The translations under genes were made by a program, and so were the position numbers. A DNA stretch of 64,000 bases from Allolobophora icterica (taxonomy: Eukaryota; Annelida; Clitellata; Crassiclitellata; Lumbricidae): the NCBI GenBank assembly GCA_963556255.1, contig OY744610.1:10415777-10479776 (forward strand). The letters are read 5' to 3'. Positions 27,401-36,300 of this stretch are shown here, piece after piece. A model generated the notes under the pieces. The model searched no databases. It was not told the origin of the DNA and saw only the letters and a list, made by a program, of their open reading frames with translations. Positions within the stretch are counted from its first letter, which is position 1. Every line of letters starts with the position of its first letter.

Positions 27401-27729
27401 ATAATTTTTTAGTAAGGAACAGCAGTCCGGATATGAAGTGATTTTTTGGGTCTCGGTGCCGGTCTTGGTCTTGGTCTTGACTCTTGAGGTTCAAAGTCTT
27501 GGTCTCAGTCTTGGTCTTGAGGTTCAAAGTCTTGGTCTTGGTCTTGAGGTTTAAGGTCTTGACAACAAGACTGCTTTTACAGTTATAATAAAGAAAGATA
27601 CTTCACGTTTTCTTCAGAAAATAGGCATTTTCGGAAAATTGAGTTTTATTTGAATGACTTACCTCTTGTTGTTGGAAGACAGAGAACGCAGACAAGGAAC
27701 AGAAGGAACTTTAGCTGAACATTTCCCAT
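12143..27729 (-). CDS. Secreted Ig-like/PTS-stalk protein with tandemly duplicated modules (eight exons)
   Basis: Exons are 27663-27729, 22916-23242, 18641-19045, 17365-17574, 15508-15831, 14592-14906, 13440-14246 and 12143-12456. They give 2769 nt, or 922 residues plus stop. Every junction is phase 1 and every internal exon is a multiple of three. Order by residue: signal peptide 1-22, Ig-A 23-131, Ig-B 132-266, short Pro/Thr/Ser stalk 267-336, Ig-A 337-444, Ig-B 445-549, long Thr/Pro stalk 550-818, Cys-rich tail 819-922. The two modules are clearly paralogous: YEQC and MMTCAAG begin both Ig-A exons, and NSTSTIT with STYDCTVTFAA occurs in both Ig-B exons. No transmembrane helix is visible, so the product should be secreted, with a heavily O-glycosylated stalk. 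A recognition or immune role is inference only. The alternative is two adjacent genes, but the second half would then lack a leader. Confidence 0.75.
12785..12876. repeat. Short TIR/fold-back repeat
   Basis: AATGGACAACACAGTCG and its near-complement ACTGTGTTGTCCATT lie about 50 nt apart. A diverged copy without the clean ends is at 11965-12050. The tract lies in the Ig/PTS intron between exons 7 and 8. Confidence 0.6.
13440..14246 (-). CDS. Ig/PTS gene exon 7 (long Thr/Pro mucin-like stalk)
   Basis: This class 1-1 exon is 807 nt. After ACRRTTAAKTTEQP it holds about 14 units of a 12-residue repeat of the type STTEQPTTTGPI, then a diverged STAKP/STGKP region to PTTKKPPTT. Such stalks are normally O-glycosylated and extended. 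Length polymorphism is likely because the DNA repeat is very regular. Confidence 0.78.
13725..14222. repeat. 36-bp minisatellite encoding the PTS stalk
   Basis: The unit on the plus strand is about GGTCCAGTCGTTGTCGG plus TTGTTCGGTTGTTGATATT. There are about 14 copies in step with the minus-strand reading frame. The same unit, in the opposite orientation, builds the array at 29540-30560. Confidence 0.92.
14592..14906 (-). CDS. Ig/PTS gene exon 6 (second Ig-B domain)
   Basis: This class 1-1 exon is 315 nt, bounded by GTCATCCAG and GTAAGT. It contains PICSCGHL, VSCTMIYADHPVSPI, MTWTVYGQFYA and STYDCTVTFAAPP: an Ig fold with Cys-Trp-Cys. Confidence 0.8.
15318..15400 (+). mobile_element. tRNA-derived SINE head
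   Basis: Box A-like GGTTAGTGGTTAGCGTGCTG and box B GGTTCAAATCC (15376-15386) have tRNA spacing. The acceptor and anticodon arms do not form a clean tRNA, so this is a SINE head or tRNA pseudogene in an Ig/PTS intron. Confidence 0.6.
15508..15831 (-). CDS. Ig/PTS gene exon 5 (second Ig-A domain)
   Basis: This class 1-1 exon is 324 nt, with acceptor TGTGTTTCAG and donor GTGAGT. Key segments are YEQC, MMTCAAGPNGSAWSIRP and TTAGTYTVEFANTNK. Like exon 2 it lacks the canonical second Cys, so the loss predates the module duplication. Confidence 0.78.
16033..17145 (+). pseudogene. CR1/Jockey-like LINE reverse-transcriptase relic
   Basis: The relic is 5'-truncated. It shows LDFAKAFDKVPH, then after a frameshift near 16255 GVPQGSMLGPLLF and the catalytic KFADDTKL. 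Next come a C-terminal part with LVRPQLGY and, after another frameshift near 16800, LSYEERLERCGL and KKLGKLGY before a stop at 17139. It sits in the Ig/PTS intron between exons 4 and 5, opposite to the host gene. The breaks show it is inactive. Confidence 0.88.
17365..17574 (-). CDS. Ig/PTS gene exon 4 (short PTS stalk)
   Basis: This class 1-1 exon is 210 nt. It begins VCGRTTAATKT and continues with imperfect STTEPITTTTPT-type repeats, a mucin-like O-glycosylation stalk. The start parallels exon 7 (ACRRTTAAKTTEQP). The donor is GTAAGT after ACAAGAAAAA. Confidence 0.75.
18641..19045 (-). CDS. Ig/PTS gene exon 3 (first Ig-B domain with NQSPSS repeats)
   Basis: This class 1-1 exon is 405 nt. 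It begins SDPFCSC, runs through six NQSPSS hexapeptides (an 18-bp tandem repeat), then a full Ig domain: LSCTVIYAD, MKWTVNGQFY and STYDCTVTFAA, giving Cys-Trp-Cys. It ends SATCR before GTGAGT. Exon 6 lacks the hexapeptides and is 90 nt shorter. Confidence 0.8.
18912..19026. repeat. 18-bp coding tandem repeat (NQSPSS)
   Basis: Six copies of TTGGAGGAAGGTGACTGA with minor changes lie inside Ig/PTS exon 3 and code for Ser/Pro-rich hexapeptides on the minus strand. Confidence 0.9.
19485..19570 (+). mobile_element. SINE/LINE 3' end with (ATTACA)n tail
   Basis: GAAGCGCCACTGATGAGC is followed by AAGTGGCGCTTTATAAATG and repeats of ATTACA. The GCGCC...GGCGCTTTATAAAT hairpin is the same 3' signature as in the LINEs at 32 and 61 kb. 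Confidence 0.65.
19870..20095. repeat. Pyrimidine-rich low-complexity tract
   Basis: Long CCCTCCCCTTCC-type runs, with no gene seen. The plus-strand Pro/Leu-rich frame is a composition artefact. Confidence 0.75.
20700..20952. mobile_element. hAT-type MITE, 253 bp
   Basis: The imperfect TIRs are CATAGGCGTAATTTG at the left and AAAGTTACGCTCCTG at the right. The flanks AAACTAAG and AACCTAAG agree at 7 of 8 bases. The same family forms the outermost layer of the nest at 60177-63476. Confidence 0.85.
21417..21520 (-). mobile_element. LINE/SINE 3' end fragment with TTACGATTACG tail
   Basis: This is the same block as at 4300-4480: GCTTAGCTTTAGAGCAGCG, then an A/T-rich stretch and a TTACGATTACGATTAG tail on the minus strand. 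Confidence 0.55.
21677..22780. mobile_element. TIR element of about 1.1 kb, unclassified
   Basis: TCGTCTGTTTAGAGTGCAAA at the left matches the complement of the right end, about 32 bp with one or two mismatches. TA lies at both borders, so a TA target site is possible. Variants of the GTGCAAAGGTGCTATC motif also recur inside (about 21920 and 22590). No transposase frame is seen. Confidence 0.75.
22916..23242 (-). CDS. Ig/PTS gene exon 2 (first Ig-A domain)
   Basis: This class 1-1 exon is 327 nt, with acceptor TGTGTTACAG and donor GTAAGT. It has YEQC, then MMTCAAGSNDVAWSVRP (B-strand Cys and C-strand Trp) and later STAGGYIVEF. The F-strand Cys expected after the Tyr of a V-type domain is absent, so the domain is Ig-like but non-canonical. 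Confidence 0.78.
23744..23952. mobile_element. hAT-type MITE, 209 bp
   Basis: The TIRs are CAGGGCTGTAGT and ACTACAGCCCTG. The flanks are CCTACCTG and CCTACCAG (7 of 8 bases). The interior repeats GTGAGTATACG-type words. It lies in the first Ig/PTS intron. Confidence 0.85.
24140..24400 (+). mobile_element. LINE 3'-end fragment
   Basis: GGGCGCCTCTGAATAGTTTA, then GAGGTGCCTTATAAATTAC and a short (GATACGAT) tail. This is the shared LINE/SINE 3' signature. No reverse-transcriptase core remains. Confidence 0.6.
24670..24870. repeat. Diverged tandem repeat, about three units
   Basis: GCTATACCTGCG, a short spacer and GGAAGCTGGATA recur three times between about 24700 and 24850, with partial ATTCATTGCA segments between them. 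Confidence 0.7.
25660..25802. mobile_element. hAT-type MITE, 143 bp, perfect 8-bp target duplication
   Basis: The ends are CATAGGCGTAGCCA and TGGCTACGTCACTG. ACAATCAT flanks both sides exactly (25652-25659 and 25803-25810). Confidence 0.9.
25870..25990. repeat. Dispersed repeat shared with 54690-54790
   Basis: The shared words in the same order are GAACAATAGGTTCC, GGGCTAAAATGGCGAG/GGACTAAAATGGCGAG and GGGAGGGTCTCAA. The copy near 54.7 kb runs straight into the MITE at 54790. Confidence 0.7.
26200..26300. repeat. GC-rich palindromic repeat (GGCGAGCG family)
   Basis: CGAGCGACGACCGACGGTG, then CTAGGCGAGCGAATGGCCG and CTCGCCGG. The same block lies inside the TIR element at 35527-36271 (about 35705-35825). 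Confidence 0.7.
26785..27573 (+). mobile_element. hAT deletion relic with transposase C-terminal motif
   Basis: The TIRs are CAGTCTTGTTGTC and GACAACAAGACTG, flanked by CTTTTAC (26778-26784 and 27574-27580). At 27131-27193 the plus strand reads HPVLENLLRVPAISEPVERI, which matches the hAT C-terminal dimerisation motif. GTCTTGGTCTTGAGG subterminal repeats fill both ends. The element sits in the first Ig/PTS intron and is inactive. Confidence 0.82.
27663..27729 (-). CDS. Ig/PTS gene exon 1 (signal peptide)
   Basis: The ATG at 27729 opens MGNVQLKFLLFLVCVLC and ends PTTR with one extra base before GTAAGT. This is a classic leader exon in phase 1. A CTTCAG upstream may be the acceptor of a 5' UTR intron. 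Confidence 0.8.
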
Positions 27730-29340
27730 GTTAAGTCTGTGTCTGCTGTTCACCTGAAGATTATTCTCACTTGGCAAAATTTATGTTTTCCGTTGAATAT
27801 ATTTTAGTAAGTGCCGAACTATGACATCGTTGTGTCAATAACATCATTAGCATGCCAGGGCCCAGGTGGTAGCACACACTTTTAATTTTGTGGACACATT
27901 ACTGTAATTGTTTAGATAATATTCTATGTTTATTTACCGCCTGAACGAAAATAAGATTTAAATGACATCGAAAAAAATCAATTTAGAGGTGGCTAAGTGT
28001 AGATCATTGAAATTCGTTGTATGGAACGTTTCTTATTGCTCACCCGAGAGATTATAAACATCGAATGTTTTATTATGACTGAATCTGACATAAGTGCAAA
28101 CGGTGAATAAATGTACAATGTAACTAAATGTTTTGCTAATGTAATACACATTTATTTAGCGAGTCTTCTGGGTTCCTTGAAAGAAAACAACGTTTAGTTG
28201 TCAATAGAATTCTAAAGGCAGATTTAAGAAGAAGGGGAAGGAGGAGGGGTAGTACGGCGTTGTTTTCTGGTTGCATGCATGTTTTAACTCAGACATTGTA
28301 GCGACTAAATCATCGTAGAATTTTGTTGACTCAACTAGCGATTGATTATTAAAATAATGTTTTCATAGGCTGGGATAAAAGCCATAATTATATTAGACTT
28401 TTGACGGACGCTTATATACTCTGATGTCAAACAGTAAGCGTGCGAAAATCCGATTTCGGTTAAGTTTAGTGTCCTCTGTTTCGCTTATTCCCAATTTATA
28501 TAGAACTGATTTTCGTCACTTCCCTATCCGGGGCTGCTGGCGAAAGTTAAACGAAAAACTTTTAAGACGTCAGCAGTCTTTGTAGCTATAAGATGTCGTT
28601 AAACTTTGGAATACGTCTACATGCTTGCATTATCGTTTATTTTGATGGGAAAGCACCGTAGTTGTTCATGCGATAGGACCTTCTTGACAGGTCAAGTCGA
28701 ATATACGTCAATATTTAATCTAGTCCCCCTCTTCTGGGAGGGGAAACAAGGTTTCTTGGGACCAACGAATTTACGCAAGATTTTTTCTGTAATTTCATCC
28801 ATCTTCGAAAAGTTTCAGACTTTTTCAAATTTCAGCTTCAAAAGAAAATTGATGACTTTTTTAGGAATTCGTCTCTCTAAAAAGTTTATTATTCGCCTCT
28901 CGGGGGTTGGGGAATAGGCCTATATGTCCACATGTTTCCTGGGGGGGGGGAATTTCCCTCCCCTAAAGGTCTCTACATTGTAATTTTGCTGGCCTCTGGG
29001 GAAACATAAATCCTGCAGGGGGACATTTCCTCCCAAAGGTGTCTAGATTAAACACTGAATATACGTTATCTCTTCCATCGGAATGTTCAAGAGAAAATAT
29101 CTCTTAACACATTAAGATATAAAAGTAATAGGCAAATCTGACTTTTTAATGGAATGAAAGCCCACTTGACTACTTGCATAGTTGAAATAGGAGTCTACAG
29201 ACTCATAGGCGTAGTAACAAAGGGTCAACTATTGCAATTGGATGCTTTATAGTGTGGTGTGTAAATAGTTTAATTTTATTGTCTATTATGTAAATATTGT
29301 ATTTTCTGATTTGTACCTGTTCATTTGAAGATCTTATACT
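27730..29340. other. Upstream region of the Ig/PTS gene, no other gene seen
   Basis: AT-rich sequence with no recognisable exon on either strand. The promoter of the Ig/PTS gene should lie here, but no clear TATA or initiator stands out. Confidence 0.45.
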
Positions 29341-29344
29341 AACT

Positions 29345-29520
29345 ACAAATATGGCGTAGAGTAATGGATTACACACTGGCGTGAAGAGCAGTAGGTACCA
29401 AGATCGAATCCCGTAGACGGTAGACCCCGTTAGGTTTATTCAGCCTTCCACTCGCTAGGTGGCGGCGGTGGTTAAATGAATAGTAGGCCGTGATTGGCCC
29501 CCTGTTGGCTGCCGTATAAA
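29345..29520 (+). mobile_element. tRNA-related SINE
   Basis: GATCGAATCCCGTAGACGG resembles a box B region. It is followed by TTCAGCCTTCCACTCGCTAG and GTGGCGGC. Related copies with CAGCCTTCATTCCCTAGGTG and a TGGCTGCC end lie at 47110-47225. This copy abuts the 36-bp minisatellite directly. Confidence 0.55.
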
Positions 29521-29537
29521 ACAGTTATATTCAACAA

Positions 29538-30562
29538 CCGAACAACCGACAACGTCTGGACCAATATCAACAACCATAAAATCGACAACAACAGGACCAA
29601 TATCAACAACTCAACAACCGACAACGACTGGACCAATATCAACAACTCAACAACCGACAACGACTGGACCCATATCAACAACCGTACAACCGACAAAGAC
29701 TGGAACAATACCAACAACAGAACAACCGACAACGACTGGACCAATATCAACAACCGAACAACCGACAACTACTGGACCAATATTAACAACCGAACAACCG
29801 ACAACTACTGGACCAATATCAACAACCGAACAACCGACATCGACTGGAACAATACCAACAACAGAACAACCGACAACGACTGGACCAATATCAACAACCG
29901 AACAACCGACAACTACTGGACCAATATTAACAACCGAACAACCGACAACTACTGGACCAATATCAACAACCGAACAACCGACATCGACTGGAACAATACC
30001 AACAACCGAACAACCGACAACGACTGGACCAATATCAACAACCGAACAACCGACAACTACTGGACCAATATCAACAACTCAACAACCGACAACGACTGGA
30101 CCCATATCAACAACCGTACAACCGACAAAGACTGGACCAATATCAACAACCGAACAACCGACAAGTACTGGACCATTATCAACAACCGAACAACCGACAA
30201 TGACTGGAACAATACCAACAACAGAACAACCGACAACGACTGGACCAATATCAACAACCGAACAACCGACAACTACTGGACCAATATTAACAACCGAACA
30301 ACCGACAACTACTGGACCAATATCAACAACCGAACAACCGACATCGACTGGAACAATACCAACAACAGAACAACCGACAACGACTGGACCAATATCAACA
30401 ACCGAACAACCGACAACTACTGGACCAATATTAACAACCGAACAACCGACAACTACTGGACCAATATCAACAACCGAACAACCGACATCGACTGGAACAA
30501 TACCAACAACCGAACAACCGACAACGACTGGACCAATATCAACAACCGAACAACCGACAATA
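29538..30562 (+). repeat. 36-bp minisatellite identical in unit to the Ig/PTS stalk, opposite strand
   Basis: There are about 28 units of ACCAATATCAACAACCGAAC plus AACCGACAACGACTGG. The plus-strand frame STTEQPTTTGPI is open through the array, as are other frames. A 144-bp higher-order unit (ISTTEQP, ILTTEQP, ISTTEQP, then TSTGTIPTTEQP) recurs, marked by ATTAACAACCG at about 29784, 29928, 30288 and 30432. No matching Ig exons or splice acceptor were found beside it. It could be a stalk-exon relic, part of an unrecognised plus-strand gene or a free satellite. Confidence 0.85.
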
Positions 30563-30822
30563 TTTATTAAGCGATCTATTTCGTGTGGGAATCCCCTTCC
30601 TGATGCTCGTCATGCGCCATAAATGTCGTTCCCGGACAGATGCATTCATTCGGCGCCGACGGCGTAGCTTCCCGCGGGGACCTCGAGTACGAAGTCCCCT
30701 GCAGGAGATCCCAGAGGACCGAGACACAGCCAGGCGGGGACGAATATCTTGCTGATTATACTGGCAAACACAACATCTAGCGAACGAGTGGTTTACTACC
30801 GGCCTTTAGAATATCAATGGCC

Positions 30823-31349
<527 letters not shown>

Positions 31350-31459
31350 TAATGTGACGATTTCTACAGCGTCGTAACACGACACATTGCGAGGTCGCTT
31401 TGACAAGCCTATCTTTGGTGTGTGAACTCGGCGCTATTTAAAATATCGTCATCGAGCGA

Positions 31460-34140
31460 TTATTGCAACATGGTGGACGCCATTTTGGTCAGCCTTGATT
31501 GATTGGTGCGACTGGTGGAAAATTGCTCTAAATGAGTAACGGTTCTGGGTGAATGAAAAGAAGGATGTGGAAACATTGCTGAAAATGGGAATTCATTTAA
31601 GTATTTGAAGAGATCTGCTGTACACCGCCTTGTAATGAACTCGGATTTCTGACATAGCTGGCACCTGTATGGTTTCTCACCAGTATGGGTTCTCATGTGC
31701 CTTTTCAGATTATTATCCGAATCAAATGACTTCCGACATTTCTTGCACCTGTATTGTGTTTCTTCCATAGTCATCCGGCAATTCTCTGAATTTATAACTT
31801 CACTGTTTCCTCTAGCATAGGTTCTTTGATGAACACTCATATGATAACCTTGTACACACGTTTTTTTTCCAACACCAGCAGTGCACTTTCGACTTCACGA
31901 CTCCATTGAACTTTGCATGGCAGATTCTTACAAGAAGGTTTCATGTTTCATCTGTCAGTGGTAGTTATTTTTCGAGTACTGCAAGAAATTAGTCACACAG
32001 GAAAACCTTTATGACGAAATACTTAACCTTATCTTATCTTATTATAATCATTTATAAAGCGCCTCTCACAGCATAGACTACTCAGAGGCGCTCCCAGCGT
32101 GTCAGCCCCGATGGAAAAGAAAAGTCTTTAGGCAGCGGAGAGAAGAGGGCGAGATCCCAAGCAATATCTTGCTACGGAGAGAGGGGGGAAGTCATTCCAT
32201 TGGGAAGGGCCAAGAATAGCAAAAGCACGATGCTGAGCCCTCGAAGTCCTTGCGCGAGGGACAAGTAGGTCAAGGCGGTCAGCAGACCGGAGAGGGCGGG
32301 AAGAGAGCAGAGAGAGGTTTACGCATTAGGTCCCAGTTGAGTCCAAGCGACCAGGAGAAGGACCTTGTATTGGATGCGGGAGGCAACAGGAAGCCAGTGA
32401 AGTACATCAGTCATAAAGGTAGTTATGTGAGAGAAGCGAGGGAAACGAGCAGTGAGTCTGGCAGCCGCGTTCAGAACAGACTGCAGAGATGAAAGGCGCG
32501 CTGTAGGGAGCCCAGCAAACAATGAATTGCAATTGTCAATGCGGCAGCAAATGAAGGCATGAACCATAGTAGTAAACACTGAAGGGGAAATTGATCTTCT
32601 TACAGCCTTCAAACGCCTCAGGTGATAGAAACAGGAACGTGTCAGATGGGAGAGGTGTTCAGAAAACGAGAGGGTACTATCAAGGGTGACACCAAAGTCC
32701 AGAACACTGGATGAAAATGAAAAATCAGGGTATATTGACGACAGAAGTTTAGAAAGTTGCTGCAAACCAGATCAGTTGGGTCTTAGAAGAGCTAAGTTTA
32801 AGTCGATTTGACGACATCCAAGAGTGGAGATCATGTGACAGGGAATCAATGTATCCACAAGGGAGATCTCCTGAGAGGATGAGCCTTGGACAAAGATCTG
32901 AACGTCATCTGCATAGAGGTGACCAGGGGTAAGATGTTTAGTAAATATAGAAGGAATGTCAGCTGTGTAGAGTAAGTACAGAATGGGACCAAGGACAGAA
33001 CCCTGTGTGACACCATACTCAACCCTAACCAGGCAGTTCCGGAGTCACCAAGGACAATCCTTTGAGTACGGTCAGAGAGGTAAGATTTGAACCAAAGAAG
33101 AGGGAGACCACTGAGACCACAAGACAGTTCAAGACGCTGAAGTAAGATTTCATGGTCAACCATGTCGAAGGCCGAGGAAACATCAAAGAGTGCTAGAAGC
33201 GTTAAATGAGACCTGTCAATGGCAGTATAAATTGTCCGAGAGAAGGGACAGGAGGGCAGTTTCCGTAGAATGGTGACCTCTAAACCCTGATTGACTAGAA
33301 GGGAGGAGTCCAGACTGTTCAAGATAGGGCAGAAGTTGAAGTGAGACAAGTCTCTCAAAAGTTTTAGAGAGAAAAGAAAGGTTAGAAATAGGACGATAGT
33401 TAGAACATACTTGTGAGTCAAGATTAAGTTTTTTAAGGGTAGGGAAGACAATAGCCCGCTTCTGAGATGGAGGGAGATGGCCCTCTGCTAGAGACCCATT
33501 GAACAAATATTATAACAAAAATGGGACGGTATCATCCAAAACAATAGTAAACACGGAGGAAGAGGGTCCAGTTCACAAGATTTCTGGTTTGAAGAGCTGA
33601 GAACACGTCGGAGATCAGCCTCAGGGATCGGATACAAGCCATCAAACTTGAAGTCCGTGCGCGTGAATTGAGGTGGAGGCGAGTCAGCGGTTGAAGAACG
33701 TAAGCTATCCAGTCTTTGCATAAAGGAACACCTTTAAGCTATTGTTCATTTTGATTTTCACTAAAGAGTAAACTCTAGCGAAAGTTTAGAAACAATCTAC
33801 TGTATTGTTCTTGATGAAGATAGAGGAGATATAAATCTTGTTTTACAACTGTATTTCGAAGCTCTAACAGAATGTTGCTCTGTTATCTTCATATATTTGC
33901 TAAAACTAACAGTAAAAGCTCAATATAAATAGGTTTTAAAATATAGAACATATTTCACTGCTGCTGATTGCAGTAGAATGACTATTCTTCATTCATAACT
34001 GAGTGACTAGGCCCTAGTTAATAGTAATGGCAAAGCACAGTTCCAGAAATTCTTTAATTAATTTTCTGCTAAGAAATTGTCTTGCTGACACCCTTAATTT
34101 AACATCACTGTCTCAAAACAGACTGGCTAAAAATAAGAAA
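31460..34140 (-). pseudogene. Decayed C2H2 zinc-finger locus, inverted copy of 43.4-44.5 kb, split by a LINE
   Basis: The minus strand carries two finger relics: [21 protein letters not shown] and, after [16 protein letters not shown], where the frame breaks. Upstream, the tracts at 31840-31990 and 33760-34110 match in order the plus-strand sequence before the 44.5-kb zinc-finger gene. Shared segments include TTCTTAGCAGAAAATTA, ACATTCTGTTAGAGCTTC and CAGATGAAACATGA. The LINE at 32035-33725 separates the two tracts. The locus cannot encode a full protein. Confidence 0.75.
32035..33725 (-). pseudogene. CR1/L2-type LINE, 5'-truncated, with 3' tail
   Basis: The relic starts at SCELDPLPPCLL, then NYRPISNLSFLSKTFERL, GFRGHHSTETALL, DHEILLQRLEL and LDFGVTLDSTLSFSEHL to VLHWLPVASRIQYK. 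It ends in WNDFPP and GAPLSSL-type C-terminal relics. Several frameshifts break it, and the YADD region survives only in another frame. The 3' end reads GGGAGCGCCTCTGAGTAG ... GAGAGGCGCTTTATAAATG and a (GATAA)-type tail at about 32035. It is closely related to the LINE at 61020-62172. Confidence 0.88.
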
Positions 34141-34149
34141 TATGCGCAA

Positions 34150-34620
34150 AGCACTTCATAGATAAAAACGGACAAAAGTCGTAAATGTTCGGTCTATGTT
34201 GCCGTTAAATACAATGCGGTGGCCTATGTATAGCTCCATCGTTCGTCCTTCACGGCTCCTTGTCGCTGGATACTTGCTTGTCCCAGTAAGGACTCGGTCG
34301 TCCACCATACACTTAGGCTGCACGGGCGGGGCACAATTAGGTAATTGGCCAAGAGTAGGTGGTATGGTAGGCTTTTGAACACCAGAGACGCTTGTTAACC
34401 CCTTTTCCAACTATAAAAATCTAGAAGGACGGACGATGTAGAACATCGATGCTTGGAGATTGCGCCTCGTAAGAGAGGAGAGAATTATTATGACTTAATC
34501 TTGATCTAAAGAAAAGAATAGTGAATTGTAATTAGTAACTTCTGTTGCGCTGGTGTCTAATGCACAAATCATCAACCGATAGCATAACAAAATGAAGCCG
34601 TAATAAGGAAGATTAATCCG
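34150..34620. other. Non-coding stretch, no gene seen
   Basis: Small open frames here have no recognisable domain or splice context. Confidence 0.4.
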
Positions 34621-34637
34621 TCTTGACAGACAGGCCT

Positions 34638-34985
34638 AATATGATGGATAAGCAATTTGAAAGAGGTAAGTTTTAAATTGAGAATGATAAGACACAATCG
34701 GCTGAGCAAAGCACGCAGACACAGAGACAGAAAGTTCCAAAATTAAGTCCAGCAGAATATGATGGATAAGCAATTTGAAAGAGGTAAGTTTTAAATTGAG
34801 AATGATAAGACACAATCGGCTGAGCAAAGCACGCAGACACAGAGACAGAAAGTTCCAAAATTAAGTCCAGCAGAATATGATGGATAAGCAATTTGAAAGA
34901 GGCAAGTTTTAAATTGAGAACGAAATGACACAAGCAGAGCACACAGGCACAGACAGAGTTCAAAACTGAGGTCCAGCAACCAAAA
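34638..34985. repeat. 118-bp tandem repeat, three copies
   Basis: AATATGATGGATAAGCAATT begins each unit at 34638, 34756 and 34874. The first two units are nearly identical; the third has diverged and carries small deletions. The minus-strand Cys/Leu-rich frames are shadows of it. Confidence 0.93.
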
Positions 34986-35526
34986 AAGCTCGTTCACGGC
35001 TCACCAAAATCAGTTCGTCATTTACGTATGACCAGACAAAGATAATCAGATGGCCTCGTTGAATAATGACAAGACAGGGGAATAAGAACTGATTTAAATT
35101 ATTGTGGCTGGCCAGAGATCAAGTTTGATTAACTATGAGCCCCAATCTGAAACTAATTCCTTGCTGAACAGAAAGCCAATGCAAAGAGTTAAGAACAGAG
35201 GTGATTGTATGTTCATATTCAGATGTATTTAGTGTACAGTGCCACTATTTCATTATATTATGGTCGTTCTTCAAGTCATTAAATAATCAAAATCATCTGC
35301 ATCTATCGAACTAGATTATGGTCATAGAACTGGTACCAAAAATCAACCAATACATATATAGAAGTAAGGGTAAAGCGTAAGATTGTTTAATTTCCCCGCC
35401 TTTACGTTACTTATTTCCACAATGTTGACCTACGTGTCATATATATATATAAAACGATGCATGACAAAGAACTGCGTCTAACGACATCTATTGATGTTCG
35501 TCGGAATGACTTTCCATCCACCGTCT

Positions 35527-36271
35527 ACGGGGGAATAAAACATTAACTCACCAAATAATATTAGCAACTATCTCATTGACCTAGCTGTCGTTAACTAAAT
35601 GTGTATGTTCACTAAATTATATGCACATAGTTAGAGAATCTAACCAGGTGTGGCATCAAGGTCGAATTTTCCCATAAATTAATAACGTGCTACAGCAACT
35701 AAGACAGCGAGCGACGACCGACTGTCACCGACGGTGAGAAGCCTTCGGTTAGGCGAGCGGCAAATCGCTCGCCGGTATCTTTGCTAGGCGAGCGACCAAG
35801 GAGACCGATCGCTCGCTCGCCATAAATCAGACGCTCTGAATAGTACCTGTTTTTTATACCTTTTTAAGAATATAAATTAAACATTTGTATATAAAGAAAT
35901 CACGCGAGCGGCCCGCTGCTTGCTTACAAAAATTATAATGGCCCGTATGCAAGAAAAGGTTTACTACCGCTGCGGGAGCACGTTCAAATGTATTCGCTAG
36001 ATGACAGGATATACTTTCAAAAAGTCCAGCTTATCTGTCAACGTAATGAAGCTTATCTGTCAATGTAATGAAGCACAAACCTGTTCGCCATTTTGTGATG
36101 ATGGCAGCGTAAACCAGATTATGGGAAAATTCGACTTTAATGCCAAACCTGGTTAGATTCTATAACTCTGTGCGTACAATTTAATGAACATATACACCTA
36201 TTTAACGACGGCTAGGTCAGTGAAATGGTTGCTAATATTATTTGGTGAGTTAATATTTTATTGACCCGTAA
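35527..36271. mobile_element. TIR element of about 745 bp with about 150-bp inverted ends
   Basis: AATAAAACATTAACTCACC and AATATTAGCAAC at the left reappear inverted at 36220-36265. The match continues through AACCAGGTGTGGCATCAAGG and AATTTTCCCATAA versus their complements near 36120-36165. The core holds the GGCGAGCG palindromic block. No transposase is seen. Confidence 0.82.
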
Positions 36272-36300
36272 GGCGTAAGCGATGGCTGGGAATCCCCGAA

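Noticed and set aside
28606..28917. 103-codon frame as a gene
   Set aside because: No recognisable domain, splice signals or codon pattern.
29494..30570. 358-codon frame rich in NNRTTDNDWTNI
   Set aside because: The 36-bp repeat lacks stops in several frames, so long frames arise automatically. The STTEQPTTTGPI frame matches the known stalk instead.
32250..32492. Plus-strand frame over the 32-kb LINE
   Set aside because: Antisense shadow of the minus-strand reverse-transcriptase relic.
34673..34997. Cys/Leu-rich membrane-like frames
   Set aside because: Produced by a 118-bp tandem repeat; no start context or conservation.
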